Notes: generated by a model not told the origin, from the sequence alone. Numbered from the stretch's first letter, positions 6,419 to 15,366 are shown. The stretch: DNA of 39,224 nucleotides from Lachnospiraceae bacterium (GCA_910576385.1 CAJTIR010000034.1:1-39224); one strand, 5' to 3'. Numbers and translations: made by a program.

Positions 6419-6736
6419 TTACCGTTTTACTTTGACCTTTTTGACAGCGCTGTAAGAACCGGCAATTTTCTTGCCTTTGACAGTCTTATATGCGCAGACC
6501 TTTACATAATAGGTCTTGCCTCTCTTTAATTTGCTCAAGGTCTTTTTCACGGTCTTATTGGATTTCACAGTTGTGGTTTTGGCTTTTTTAAAGTTCTTAT
6601 TCGTAGCATAAAGAATCTTGTAACCGCTTGCCTTGCTGTCTTTTTTCCAGCTTACTGTTATTTTTCCAGCTTTTGTACTCTTCACAGATTTTATCACTGT
6701 CTTTTTCGGTGTCACTGTGATTTTTAACTTCTTGCT
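6419..6736 (-). pseudogene. C-terminal FN3-like fragment of a surface protein
   Basis: About 98 residues from a GTG, or 105 from the preceding in-frame stop. The frame encodes one fibronectin type III-like domain with the pattern K-I-T-V-S-W-K-K, S-G-Y-K-I, L-K-R-G-K-T-Y-Y-V-K-V and ends K-V-K-V-K-R. This is the same style as the C-terminus of the large surface protein at 29567-33763. The domain sense (K-L-K-I-T-V-T-P-K-K-T) continues upstream of the GTG to a TAG, there is no ribosome-binding site, and no signal peptide is present. I read it as the 3' remnant of a longer secreted protein gene. A short expressed orphan domain is less likely. Confidence 0.65.
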
Positions 6737-6838
6737 CTAATCAGCTAACACAATTCACATTTTAGACAAATTTTTTCCATAGAAAATAGCACTATTGCAC
6801 AATAGATTGCACACGCAGAGCGCGCAACTAGTTGTTCA

Positions 6839-7966
6839 TTATCCCTGCGTCATCCGATACAGCTTTTCCTCTTTATAGGATTGAAATCTATTCTGATCTA
6901 AGGCGTCCCGAATCTCTTCCATCATGGTATTATAAAAATACAGATTATGAAGCACACAGAGACGCATACCTAACATCTCTCTCGCTTTCAGAAGATGACG
7001 AATATACGCTCTGCTGTAATGCTGACATGCCGGACACTGGCAGCCCTCCTCAATGGGCTTTGCATCCAGCTCAAATTTTTGGTTAAACAGATTTAATTTT
7101 CCCTGATTGGTGTAAACATGGCCATGTCTTCCATTACGGCTGGGATATACACAGTCAAAAAAGTCTATCCCCCGCTCCACCCCTTCCAGAATATTTGCCG
7201 GCGTTCCCACGCCCATCAAATAAGTAGGCTTGTCTTTTGGCAGATGAGGCACTGTCACATCTAAAATATGGTACATCTCTTCATGGCTCTCTCCCACTGC
7301 CAGCCCTCCGACCGCATATCCATCCAAATCCAATTCCGAGATTGCTTTTGCATGATCAATACGAATATCATCAAAAATAGCTCCCTGGTTGATTCCAAAC
7401 AACATCTGATTTTGATTGATGGTTGATTCCAGACCATTGAGCCGATTCATTTCCTGTTTGCAGCGTTTGAGCCAACGGGTAGTCCGAGCAACAGAAGCCT
7501 CCACATAGGAGCGTTCTGCCACGCTGGAAGGACACTCGTCAAAAGCCATTGCAATGGTGGAGGCGAGATTAGACTGAATCTGCATACTCTCTTCTGGTCC
7601 CATAAAAATCTTTTTTCCATCAATGTGTGACTGAAAATATACGCCTTCCTCTTTGATTTTGCGCAGCCCCGCAAGAGAAAATACTTGGAATCCGCCAGAA
7701 TCGGTGAGAATTGGCTTATCCCAGACCATAAATTTATGCAGTCCGCCCAGTTTTTTGACTAACGCATCCCCTGGACGCACATGAAGATGATAGGTATTAG
7801 AAAGTTGTACTTGTGTCCCAATCTGCTGTAAATCCTGGGTGGAAACTGCGCCTTTAATGGCCGCTGCGGTACCCACATTCATAAATACTGGCGTTTGAAT
7901 CACGCCATGTACCGTGTGAAATTCCCCTCTCTTGGCTCTTCCTTCTTGTTTTAATAATCGATACAT
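6839..7966 (-). CDS. tgt: tRNA-guanine transglycosylase
   Basis: 375 residues, the usual bacterial length. T-D-S-G-G-F-Q-V-F near residue 89 carries the general-base Asp, and D-C-V-Y-P-S-R-N-G-R-H-G near residue 270 holds the nucleophilic Asp. C-Q-C-P-A-C-Q followed by H supplies the zinc site near 308-338. The enzyme swaps guanine for preQ1 at wobble position 34 of GUN-anticodon tRNAs. It stands alone here, divergent from aroC, and no queuosine-pathway partner (queA, queuosine precursor transport) is in the window. Start ATG is preceded by AAAGGAATATGAT. Confidence 0.95.
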   Translation of the reverse strand: MYRLLKQEGRAKRGEFHTVHGVIQTPVFMNVGTAAAIKGAVSTQDLQQIGTQVQLSNTYHLHVRPGDALVKKLGGLHKFMVWDKPILTDSGGFQVFSLAGLRKIKEEGVYFQSHIDGKKIFMGPEESMQIQSNLASTIAMAFDECPSSVAERSYVEASVARTTRWLKRCKQEMNRLNGLESTINQNQMLFGINQGAIFDDIRIDHAKAISELDLDGYAVGGLAVGESHEEMYHILDVTVPHLPKDKPTYLMGVGTPANILEGVERGIDFFDCVYPSRNGRHGHVYTNQGKLNLFNQKFELDAKPIEEGCQCPACQHYSRAYIRHLLKAREMLGMRLCVLHNLYFYNTMMEEIRDALDQNRFQSYKEEKLYRMTQG

Positions 7967-8061
7967 ATCATATTCCTTTCTGTTGTAAGTGAACTTGGAT
8001 CATTGCGAATCTCAATCAATTTATAAACTTCATATACATCCAATGGATTTTAGAATATTCG

Positions 8062-8090
8062 TTGAATGAAAAAAACTGTTATGTTATGAT
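8062..8090 (+). promoter_or_regulatory. Promoter of aroC
   Basis: TTGAAT (8062-8067), 17-base spacer, TATGAT (8085-8090). The untranslated leader of about 65 bases then contains a perfect 7-bp hairpin, GCAGCAG/CTGCTGC (8099-8105 with 8110-8116), not followed directly by a T-run. Confidence 0.65.
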
Positions 8091-8162
8091 AGATTTGCGC
8101 AGCAGAACACTGCTGCATTCATGCGCATATTGTTTTTATCTTAACTATAAGGAGGACTATTT

Positions 8163-9293
8163 ATGGCAGGTTCATCATTTGGCAGTCACTTTCAGATCAG
8201 CACCTGGGGAGAATCTCATGGCAAAGGCATCGGTGTGGTCGTGGACGGCTGTCCGGCAGGACTTTCTCTGTGTGAAGCGGATATACAAAAATTTTTAAAT
8301 AGAAGAAAACCTGGACAATCCAGATATGCTACCCCGCGCAAAGAAGACGACAAGGTGGAGATACTTTCCGGCGTCTTTGAGGGGCAGACCACTGGCACCC
8401 CCATCAGCCTGGCTGTATTTAACGAGAACCAGCGTTCGAGAGATTATGGGGAGATTGCCTCCTACTATCGTCCAGGACATGCAGATTACACCTTTGACCA
8501 GAAATATGGTTTTCGGGACTATCGAGGCGGCGGACGTTCTTCTGGAAGAGAAACAATCGGCAGAGTAGCAGGAGGCGCCATCGCCATTAAAATATTAGAG
8601 CAGCTTGGCATCTCTTTTTTTACCTACACTCGCGCGATAGGCGCAATTACCATTCCACAGAGCGCGAATGATCTGCTTTCCAATTATAAAGAAGCCCAGG
8701 AACAAACCTTGGCCAATCCTCTGTACATGCCAGATGCAGACTCATCTCAAAAAGCACAGGATTATCTGGAGGAATGTATGAAAAACACAGACTCTGCCGG
8801 CGGAATCATTGAAGGTATTATCACTGGTGTTCCCGCTGGAATTGGGGAGCCCGTGTTTGACAAATTAGACGCAAATCTTGCCAAAGCAATCTTCTCCATT
8901 GGAGCTGTCAAAGGTTTTGAGATCGGAGATGGATTTCTAGCTGCTTCTGCGACTGGCTCTAAGAACAATGACCACTTTTCCATGCAGGATGGACAAGTTA
9001 CTGCTGTCACCAATCATGCCGGTGGTATTTTAGGTGGGATCAGCAGCGGCGCCCCGATTATTTTCCGCGCTGCAGTCAAACCCACTCCCTCCATTGCTGC
9101 CACACAACAGACTGTCAACAAATCGGGCGAAACGATTTCCATCTCCATCCACGGACGACACGACCCGATTATCGTCCCCAGAGCTGTGGTTGTTGTAGAA
9201 TCTATGGCTGCATTGACACTTTTGGATCTAATGCTGGAAAATATGAGTTCACAGATGGATTATTTAAAAAATTTCTATCCATCAAATAAATAA
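8163..9293 (+). CDS. aroC: Chorismate synthase
   Basis: 376 residues, full length. It opens with G-S-H-F-Q-I-S-T-W-G-E-S-H-G-K, the family's FMN/substrate signature. R-P-G-H-A-D-Y near 103, G-G-G-R-S-S-G-R-E-T near 122 and the C-terminal R-H-D-P motif all appear. It converts 5-enolpyruvylshikimate 3-phosphate to chorismate using reduced FMN, the last step of the common aromatic pathway. The start is chosen from AAGGAGGACTATTT-ATG. It is an isolated plus-strand gene with its own promoter and terminator, not next to other shikimate genes. Transcribed divergently from tgt. Confidence 0.96.
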   Translation: MAGSSFGSHFQISTWGESHGKGIGVVVDGCPAGLSLCEADIQKFLNRRKPGQSRYATPRKEDDKVEILSGVFEGQTTGTPISLAVFNENQRSRDYGEIASYYRPGHADYTFDQKYGFRDYRGGGRSSGRETIGRVAGGAIAIKILEQLGISFFTYTRAIGAITIPQSANDLLSNYKEAQEQTLANPLYMPDADSSQKAQDYLEECMKNTDSAGGIIEGIITGVPAGIGEPVFDKLDANLAKAIFSIGAVKGFEIGDGFLAASATGSKNNDHFSMQDGQVTAVTNHAGGILGGISSGAPIIFRAAVKPTPSIAATQQTVNKSGETISISIHGRHDPIIVPRAVVVVESMAALTLLDLMLENMSSQMDYLKNFYPSNK

Positions 9294-9309
9294 ATCCTTG
9301 AAACAAACA

Positions 9310-9360
9310 ACCAGGCAGATTCGTGAGTTTTCCAGAATCCGCCTGGTGATTTTTCTTTTT
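9310..9360 (+). terminator. Intrinsic terminator after aroC, possibly bidirectional
   Basis: ACCAGGCAGATTC pairs with GAATCCGCCTGGT (one mismatch) and is followed by ATTTTTCTTTTT. On the minus strand the same stem is followed by a T-rich TTGTTTGTTTC, so it may also stop the convergent operon that ends at 9402. Confidence 0.85.
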
Positions 9361-9401
9361 ATATTTAACTATCCACCCCAATGGGAAATGGTTTCCACAT
9401 T

Positions 9402-10466
9402 TTATTCACCAGATACCAGCTTATGGATGTGAATACAATTGGGCTGATCTATGGCAATTGGCTTACTTGACATCAAAAAACATTTCTTCTCATAATCCAT
9501 CTTAAAGGTAGTAATCTCATTGGTATCATGGTTGAGGCTTACAAAATGCCTGCCATCTGGAAAAATAGCCAGGGTTTTTGGGTAATCTCCACTGATCTTG
9601 GATTCACAAATTTCTGTCAATTCTCCGCTCTCCTCATTGATGGCATAGATAATCACAGAATTAGCGCCTGCATTAGAACAAAACAGATATTTACCATCTT
9701 CACTAATTTCCATGCCAGAAGCCGCGCAGTTCTTTTTCTCCTTCTCATTCACAGTAGACAATGTCTGCACCCTCTCAAACACTGGTCCTTCTGGCGTACA
9801 CTGATAAAGATAAGCATTGACCTCATTGCGCTCCTCACACAATACAAATGCATGTGCTCCATCCTTGCTGAAACGAATCATACGCGGTGAAGAATCAATG
9901 CGTTCTCTGAGAATATCTGCAATCTTTAACTTCCCTTTCTCATAATCAATCTCATATATTTTCACATGATCTAAGCCGCCGTCCACTGCACAGAGATAAT
10001 GCTGCCACGGTGTCAGTTCCACACAATTTACATGAGGGCGGTAATTGTGTTCCGCAATACTTCTGCCAATTCCAGTATGAAAAATCCCGTCTGCAATATC
10101 CCCAATACTGCCGTCCTGATTCAGCCGCATCATTGTAACACGCCCATCATGATATCCACCAACAAACAAATAACGATTCTCATTATCCACAGCCACATAG
10201 CATCCGCGCATACCGCCAATCCATTTCTCATTGATAGGCTCTAAATCTCCATCTTCCATAATTCGAAATGCAGCTACACCTTCATCTGCTATGGAATATA
10301 AAAATTTGCCGTTTGCAGATACCGTCAAATCCGAAGGATTATTGATCGGCACTACCTTGCGCTCCATCAATTTTCCTGCCTCCACATCCATATCATAAAT
10401 ATGGATTCCCACGCTGGTTCCATGTGTGTAAGTTCCTACATATGCTACATATCTGTCTTTACTCAT
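9402..10466 (-). CDS. Lactonase-family seven-bladed beta-propeller (6-phosphogluconolactonase-like)
   Basis: 354 residues from MSKDRY, chosen over an upstream ATG because AGGAGGAGCAGGCAG precedes it. The protein is built of repeated blades such as N-P-S-D-L-T-V-S-A-N-G-K-F-L-Y, E-L-T-P-W-Q-H-Y-L-C-A-V-D, S-K-D-G-A-H-A-F-V and S-E-D-G-K-Y-L-F-C-S-N. This is the lactonase propeller pattern of E. coli YbhE (Pgl). No signal peptide, so cytosolic. Physiological substrate is uncertain: many members of this family in Clostridia have not been tested as phosphogluconolactonases. Its start overlaps the end of the U32 gene by 8 bases, so it belongs to that operon. Confidence 0.85.
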   Translation of the reverse strand: MSKDRYVAYVGTYTHGTSVGIHIYDMDVEAGKLMERKVVPINNPSDLTVSANGKFLYSIADEGVAAFRIMEDGDLEPINEKWIGGMRGCYVAVDNENRYLFVGGYHDGRVTMMRLNQDGSIGDIADGIFHTGIGRSIAEHNYRPHVNCVELTPWQHYLCAVDGGLDHVKIYEIDYEKGKLKIADILRERIDSSPRMIRFSKDGAHAFVLCEERNEVNAYLYQCTPEGPVFERVQTLSTVNEKEKKNCAASGMEISEDGKYLFCSNAGANSVIIYAINEESGELTEICESKISGDYPKTLAIFPDGRHFVSLNHDTNEITTFKMDYEKKCFLMSSKPIAIDQPNCIHIHKLVSGE

Positions 10467-11700
10467 CTGCCTGCTCCTCCTTCTCTTGTCTGCGCAGAAT
10501 ATCATACTTCGCCAATGGCTGTCCTAAATCAATATATAACACTTGTTTGGGATGGGGCGCTGACTCCATCTCATTGCCCTTCTCATCTCGAATTGCCTGC
10601 ACAATCACAGTTTGATTCTGACCGTCAGGCTTCATCACCTCAATCTTCTCCCCCACAGAGAACTTATTTCTCTGCTCAATCCGATAGCCTTTATCATCCT
10701 GTTCCCCGACAATACCAAGATACGTATATTCCTTTATATAAGTGTTGTTGTCATAAATCTGCGTATCGCTGTCTGGTTTTCCAAAGAAAAATCCAGTGGT
10801 AAACTGCCGATAGGTACACCCCACAATCTGCTCTAGGTACCAGGGTAAATTCTGCTGATAACATTCCCTAGAAACAAAATAATCATCAATTGCCTTCCGG
10901 TAAGTACGAGCCACTGTCGCCACATAGAGCGCCGTTTTCATCCTGCCCTCAATCTTAAAACTGTCAATTCCTGCTTCCACCAATTCTGGGATATGTTCTA
11001 TCATACACAGATCCTTAGAATTAAAAATATAAGTGCCCCGTTCATTTTCATAAACTGGCAGATACTCTCCCGGCCTTGTCTCCTCCGCCACTGCATATTT
11101 CCAACGACAGGGATGGGTACAGGCTCCCTGATTGGCATCCCGCCCTGTAAAATAATTGCTGAGCAGACATCTTCCAGAATAGGAAATGCACATTGCTCCG
11201 TGAATAAAGGTCTCAATCTCCATATCCTCAGGGATATTTTCACGAATTTCGCCAATCTCCTTTAAAGACAGTTCCCGCGCCGAAACCACACGCTTTGCCC
11301 CCAGCTTATGCCAAAATTGATATGTGCCATAATTGGTATTATTTGCCTGGGTAGAGATATGGATTTCTAATTCTGGACAAATTTCTCTGGCAATTGCAAA
11401 AATACCAGGATCAGAAACAATCAGCGCATCCGGCTGTAATTCTTTAAGCTCCTGAAAATAAACCTTGACGCCTAAAAGGTCATCATTGTGTGCCAGAATA
11501 TTTGCAGTCACATAGACCCTGACGCCATGTTGATGGGCAAATACAATACCTTCCCTCATATCCTCCTTGGAAAAATTCTTTGCTTTTGCGCGCAGCCCGA
11601 ACTCCTCGCCGCCGATATATACGGCATCTGCACCAAAAATCACAGCAATTTTTAAAACTTCAAGGCTGCTTGCAGGCACAAGCAATTCTGGTTTTTTCAT
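10459..11700 (-). CDS. trhP: U32-family protein, tRNA 5-hydroxyuridine synthesis type (TrhP)
   Basis: 413 residues. N-terminal K-P-E-L-L-V-P-A-S-S-L-E-V-L, G-A-D-A-V-Y-I-G-G, the family Cys-rich core H-G-A-M-C-I-S-Y-S-G-R-C-L-L-S (near 168) with A-C-T-H-P-C-R-W, and K-I-E-G-R-M-K are all typical of peptidase U32/YegQ-TrhP proteins. These are now known to help form 5-hydroxyuridine at tRNA wobble position 34 rather than act as proteases. It sits directly after a TrmR-type methyltransferase that methylates that same hydroxyl, as in Bacillus yrrM-yrrN. The ATG overlaps the previous stop by 4 bases. RlhA-type 23S rRNA hydroxylation is a possible alternative. Confidence 0.87.
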   Translation of the reverse strand: MKKPELLVPASSLEVLKIAVIFGADAVYIGGEEFGLRAKAKNFSKEDMREGIVFAHQHGVRVYVTANILAHNDDLLGVKVYFQELKELQPDALIVSDPGIFAIAREICPELEIHISTQANNTNYGTYQFWHKLGAKRVVSARELSLKEIGEIRENIPEDMEIETFIHGAMCISYSGRCLLSNYFTGRDANQGACTHPCRWKYAVAEETRPGEYLPVYENERGTYIFNSKDLCMIEHIPELVEAGIDSFKIEGRMKTALYVATVARTYRKAIDDYFVSRECYQQNLPWYLEQIVGCTYRQFTTGFFFGKPDSDTQIYDNNTYIKEYTYLGIVGEQDDKGYRIEQRNKFSVGEKIEVMKPDGQNQTVIVQAIRDEKGNEMESAPHPKQVLYIDLGQPLAKYDILRRQEKEEQADE

Positions 11701-12344
11701 AAGTTCCTCCTTACACTGACTGTTACACCATCACCGATTGGAAGCACAGAAGTAGTCAGTGTTTCCATATGTGTCAGTTCATACAGGTACTCTCGCATTC
11801 GTTTGTGAATGGTACGGTTTCTTCTTGTGACAGCAAAACGCGATTCAATGATATCTCCATCCTGCAGTACATTGTCAGAGACCAGCACGCCGCCAGGCGC
11901 CAAAAGGCGTAAAACTTCAGGCAAAAAATGAATATACTGTCCTTTTGCGGCATCCATAAAGATAAAATCATAAGGCTCTGTCAGCTCTTTCATGACCTCT
12001 GCCGCATCTCCCTCCAATAATTCTATCACATTTTGCTTTCCTGCACGCACAAAATTTTCCCTGGCAATGGGAATCCGCTTCGCATAGTTCTCTATTGTAG
12101 TGATTTTGCACGCTGTTGGATTATAATATTCCATCAATAACGCGGAAAATCCTACTGCCGTTCCCACCTCCAAAATACGTTTGGGGCGATTCATGGCTAG
12201 CAGGAGTTTTAAAAGATTTTGTGTCTCCGCTCGAATCACAGGCACAAAATTCTTATGCGCCTCCTCTTCCAGTTCCATTAAAAATAAGGGATTCCCTATA
12301 TCCAGAGAATTTAGATATGTGACCAAACGCTCTTCCACTATCAT
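11697..12344 (-). CDS. trmR: O-methyltransferase, TrmR-type (tRNA 5-methoxyuridine)
   Basis: 215 residues. Class I SAM-dependent fold: I-L-E-V-G-T-A-V-G-F-S-A is the SAM loop, L-E-G-D-A-A-E and F-I-F-M-D-A-A-K are motif II/IV, and V-S-D-N-V-L marks the metal-binding region of the catechol-O-methyltransferase-like family 3. In B. subtilis the orthologue beside the U32 genes, YrrM/TrmR, methylates 5-hydroxyuridine 34 in tRNA to 5-methoxyuridine. The same neighbour order here makes this role likely. It overlaps both neighbours by 4 bases (ATGA), indicating coupled translation. Confidence 0.85.
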   Translation of the reverse strand: MIVEERLVTYLNSLDIGNPLFLMELEEEAHKNFVPVIRAETQNLLKLLLAMNRPKRILEVGTAVGFSALLMEYYNPTACKITTIENYAKRIPIARENFVRAGKQNVIELLEGDAAEVMKELTEPYDFIFMDAAKGQYIHFLPEVLRLLAPGGVLVSDNVLQDGDIIESRFAVTRRNRTIHKRMREYLYELTHMETLTTSVLPIGDGVTVSVRRNL

Positions 12345-12721
12345 TCTGCTGTTTCCTCAATCTCTTCTGACATAACCTGCATCATTTCCTTTGCTGTCTG
12401 GGAAGTATTCAGCGTATACTCCCCAGCCTTCAATTTGTCTTTGTAATCGGATATTTGTAGCTGAATGGCAAACAAAAAACCATTGTCAACCAGCCGCTTT
12501 TCCTCCAGCAAATTTCCCAGCTCCAGGGCAGACATTCCTTTTTTTACCTTGACCTTCAAATCCCTTCCTGGAGCTTTCTCCAAGGCAGGTTCCGTAAAAA
12601 CGCGATAGCCCAGATCATAGGCAACATCCCCAGCCTTTAAGAGCACAAACACAATCAGTACAATAATCAGGATACTCAACGCACTGTATAAAATATTCAG
12701 CATTAACTTACTGTTTTCCAT
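12341..12721 (-). CDS. MltG-like N-terminal stub: TM helix plus LysM-like domain, no catalytic domain
   Basis: 126 residues from the ATG preceded by AAAGGAAATGTT. One transmembrane helix (about 10-31) is followed by a segment K-V-K-K-G-M-S-A-L-E-L-G-N-L-L and L-K-A-G-E-Y-T-L. This matches the LysM-like domain that precedes the YceG catalytic domain of endolytic transglycosylase MltG. The protein then stops; the roughly 200-residue catalytic domain with its Glu is absent and no continuation in another frame was seen. In Bacillus a full-length MltG (yrrL) occupies this exact place before trmR and trhP. The stub keeps an intact start, overlaps trmR by 4 bases and appears maintained. Confidence 0.75.
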   Translation of the reverse strand: MENSKLMLNILYSALSILIIVLIVFVLLKAGDVAYDLGYRVFTEPALEKAPGRDLKVKVKKGMSALELGNLLEEKRLVDNGFLFAIQLQISDYKDKLKAGEYTLNTSQTAKEMMQVMSEEIEETAE

Positions 12722-12731
12722 AACATTTCCT

Positions 12732-13070
12732 TTAATGTTCAAACCCCAGATCGAATTCAATTTCCTCCATCAGGCGAAAATTGATCCGCTGCACCATACG
12801 GCATAATGAAAGTTCTGCCGCCAGATACTCATTGACATATGGCTCTGCACGCAACGATGCAAATTCATTTTCCAGACGGTCCATCTCTGTATAGAGATCT
12901 ACATTTCGGCACTTATGCAATTCAAAATTTCGCCTGCGCAATTCCGTAATCGCTCGTTCTTTCTCCGGCTCTTGATGAATTAAATCCCGCAGCCTTAAAT
13001 AGTCCTGATACTCCTTACTTTCCTTAATTGCTATAATTAAATTTTCTAAAATTTCATCTATCTGATTCAT
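12732..13070 (-). CDS. YlbF/YmcA-family protein
   Basis: 112 residues, almost entirely helical and soluble. Pattern Y-Q-D-Y-L-R-L-R-D-L-I, E-P-E-K-E-R-A-I-T-E-L-R-R-R and Y-V-N-E-Y-L-A-A-E fits the Com_YlbF family. In Bacillus, YlbF with YmcA and YaaT forms an Fe-S-containing complex that adjusts RNase Y specificity. It sits 43 bases after the RNase J gene in the same operon, a suggestive link to RNA turnover, although the family has several paralogues in Clostridia whose roles are not all known. Confidence 0.8.
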   Translation of the reverse strand: MNQIDEILENLIIAIKESKEYQDYLRLRDLIHQEPEKERAITELRRRNFELHKCRNVDLYTEMDRLENEFASLRAEPYVNEYLAAELSLCRMVQRINFRLMEEIEFDLGFEH

Positions 13071-13113
13071 AATTACCTCATACTTTCAGTTTACCGCAGC
13101 AGATAGAAAGGCA

Positions 13114-14778
13114 CTAAACCTCCATAATAATCGGCATAATCATTGGTCTGCGCTTGGTCTTCTTCCAGACAAATTCCCCAAGTCCTTCCTTGATCTCCGT
13201 CTTAATCCTGCCCCAATCTGTGATATTACGGTCCATACAGTAATCCATCGCATCATCCAGTACTTTTTTTGCTTCATCCATAAGACTTTCCGCACCTCTG
13301 ACATACACAAACCCCCGGCTTACAATGTCAGGGCCTGCCAGCACCTGGCCACTTCCAGATTCCAGTGTCATGACCACGATAATAATTCCATCCTCTGCAA
13401 GATGCTGACGGTCACGCAGCACTATATTTCCTACATCCCCGACGCCAAGACCGTCCACAAGAATATCTCCTACCGGAACTTGTCCGGCAATCCTGGCCTC
13501 ATTTTGGTCTAACTCCAATACATTACCAGAGGAAAGGATAAAAATATGCTCCTTGTCAAATCCCAACTCCTGTGCAATAGATTCCTGTGCTTTCAGATGC
13601 TTGTACTCTCCATGAATTGGAACTGCATACTTGGGCTTTACCAATGAATAAATCAGCTTGATTTCCTCTCTGCAGGCATGTCCAGACACATGTGCATCTT
13701 GAAAAATCACCTCAGCCCCCTTCATAAACAGTTCATTGATTACATTGGACACAGCTTTCTCATTTCCTGGAATTGGATTAGAACTAAAAATAATGGTGTC
13801 TCCAGGCTTAATTGTCACCTTTTTATGCAGATTTGCTGCCATACGGGACAACGCCGCCATAGACTCCCCCTGACTTCCGGTCGTAATCAATACTGTCTGC
13901 TCGTCAGGATAATTTTTAAGCTCCTCAATATCAATCAACGTATTCTCAGGGATTTGCAGATAACCCAACTCTGTGGCAGTGGAGATAATATTTACCATAC
14001 TGCGTCCTTCCACCACTACTTTTCTGCCAAATTTATATGCGGAATTGATAATCTGCTGCACACGGTCAACATTAGAGGCAAAAGTGGCGATAATAATACG
14101 TGTATTTTTATGTTCCGCAAAAATATTGTCAAACGTCTTGCCCACCGTACGCTCAGAATTTGTAAAACCGGGACGCTCCGCATTGGTACTGTCGCACATC
14201 AGCGCTAAAACGCCCTTTTTGCCAATTTCTCCAAATCGCTGTAAATCAATGGCATCCCCAAACACTGGTGTATAATCCACCTTAAAATCTCCTGTATGCA
14301 CTACAATTCCTGCTGGAGAATAGATAGCCAAAGCTGCCGCGTCCTGAATACTGTGGTTTGTCTTAATAAATTCCACTCGAAAACAGCCCAGATTGATATG
14401 CTGTCCATATTTCACCACCTTGCGCTTCACCTTTGACATCAGATTATGCTCGCGCAGTTTATTCTCAATAATACCAATCGTAAGCTTAGTGGCATAAATC
14501 GGCACATTAATGTCTCTAAGAATATAGGGAATAGCCCCAATATGGTCCTCATGGCCATGAGTAATGAAAAATCCCTTCACCTTATCAATATTATTTTTCA
14601 GATAAGTGACATCTGGAATCACTAAATCAATGCCCAGCATATCATCCTCAGGAAAAGCCAGACCACAGTCTACCACAATAATACTGTCTTCATATTCAAA
14701 GGCAGTAATGTTCATTCCGACCTGCTCTAATCCTCCTAAGGGAATGATTTTCAATTTTGAGTTATTTTGTCTTTTCAA
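13114..14778 (-). CDS. rnj: Ribonuclease J
   Basis: 554 residues from a TTG at 14776-14778. This start is chosen because GGAGGTG lies 6 bases upstream and translation then begins K-R-Q-N-N-S-K-L-K-I-I-P-L-G-G, the usual opening of the family. The upstream in-frame TTG at 14844 has no such site. The metallo-beta-lactamase motif H-G-H-E-D-H-I-G is at 74-81, followed by H-S-I-Q-D and the beta-CASP parts G-S-Q-G-E-S, S-S-N-P-I-P-G-N-E and H-V-S-G-H. The enzyme is a zinc-dependent 5'-3' exo- and endonuclease for mRNA decay and rRNA maturation. It heads the operon with YlbF, the MltG-like stub, TrmR, TrhP and lactonase. Confidence 0.93.
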   Translation of the reverse strand: MKRQNNSKLKIIPLGGLEQVGMNITAFEYEDSIIVVDCGLAFPEDDMLGIDLVIPDVTYLKNNIDKVKGFFITHGHEDHIGAIPYILRDINVPIYATKLTIGIIENKLREHNLMSKVKRKVVKYGQHINLGCFRVEFIKTNHSIQDAAALAIYSPAGIVVHTGDFKVDYTPVFGDAIDLQRFGEIGKKGVLALMCDSTNAERPGFTNSERTVGKTFDNIFAEHKNTRIIIATFASNVDRVQQIINSAYKFGRKVVVEGRSMVNIISTATELGYLQIPENTLIDIEELKNYPDEQTVLITTGSQGESMAALSRMAANLHKKVTIKPGDTIIFSSNPIPGNEKAVSNVINELFMKGAEVIFQDAHVSGHACREEIKLIYSLVKPKYAVPIHGEYKHLKAQESIAQELGFDKEHIFILSSGNVLELDQNEARIAGQVPVGDILVDGLGVGDVGNIVLRDRQHLAEDGIIIVVMTLESGSGQVLAGPDIVSRGFVYVRGAESLMDEAKKVLDDAMDYCMDRNITDWGRIKTEIKEGLGEFVWKKTKRRPMIMPIIMEV

Positions 14779-15055
14779 ATCGCACCTCCAAATGCTGTCG
14801 GCTCTCTGGCTGATCCGCCTTACTTCCCGTACAGGAACAGACAACAGGTACTGACCCCTTTCTCTTTTCAGACATACAAAATACGGATGATCTTGTGCTT
14901 TCTCTCATCGTTTTTCCGATACGCTAAGACCATCTTCCACACTGCCTGCTTTGGCTTCCCATTCTTTTGTATATTTTAGAGATAGTAGTCAGCTCCTGCT
15001 CCCAGGAACCTTGTCTATTCTTATAGATTCGTCGTTATAATCTTTATAACCAAAT
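14779..15055. other. Intergenic leader region upstream of RNase J
   Basis: 277 bases without a supported gene. A GTTCCTG/CAGGAGC-type hairpin lies near 14990-15010 and a weak GTTATA/TATAAC dyad near 15033-15049 just below the DUF1292 stop. No -35/-10 pair of good quality was found, so the promoter of the RNase J operon is unplaced. A 20-codon minus-strand frame near 14880-14940 lacks a good ribosome-binding site and is not called. Confidence 0.4.
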
Positions 15056-15316
15056 TTACATTGTAAGATCCACATCCTCCAAAAGCTCTGCAAATACTCT
15101 GGATATGGATTCTAATTCTTCCTCAGATTCTATTACTTCATAAGTCGCTTCTATTTGATGATTCTTAGATACTTCCTTTAAAATAAAAGCATCACAGTCC
15201 CCTTGTTCTTCTTCTGTCACCAGCAGATAATTTATGCCTGCAATCGTAGTCTGTTCCACCACATAAAACTCCAAAGCCTCTCCATTCTGGGGAGACTGAA
15301 AGATCACTTTTTCCAT
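15056..15316 (-). CDS. DUF1292 family protein (YrzB-like)
   Basis: 86 residues, acidic. It opens E-K-V-I-F-Q-S-P-Q-N-G-E-A-L-E-F-Y-V-V-E-Q-T and continues I-N-Y-L-L-V-T-E, the pattern of the small DUF1292 proteins that follow ruvX in many Firmicutes. Function is not known. It is the third gene of the conserved ireB-ruvX-DUF1292 set, 50 bases after ruvX. Confidence 0.85.
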   Translation of the reverse strand: MEKVIFQSPQNGEALEFYVVEQTTIAGINYLLVTEEEQGDCDAFILKEVSKNHQIEATYEVIESEEELESISRVFAELLEDVDLTM

Positions 15317-15366
15317 ATTATTTCCTATTCTGTTCTATTTCGGCTGTTACTTAAATCCAATTCCGC

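Noticed and set aside
14779-14844. Longer RNase J start at the TTG at 14844
   Set aside because: No ribosome-binding site, and the extra 22 residues are unlike RNase J; GGAGGTG marks the TTG at 14778.
14880-14945. 20-codon minus-strand frame (M-V-L-A-Y-R-K) in the RNase J leader
   Set aside because: Too short, weak ribosome-binding site, no recognisable pattern.
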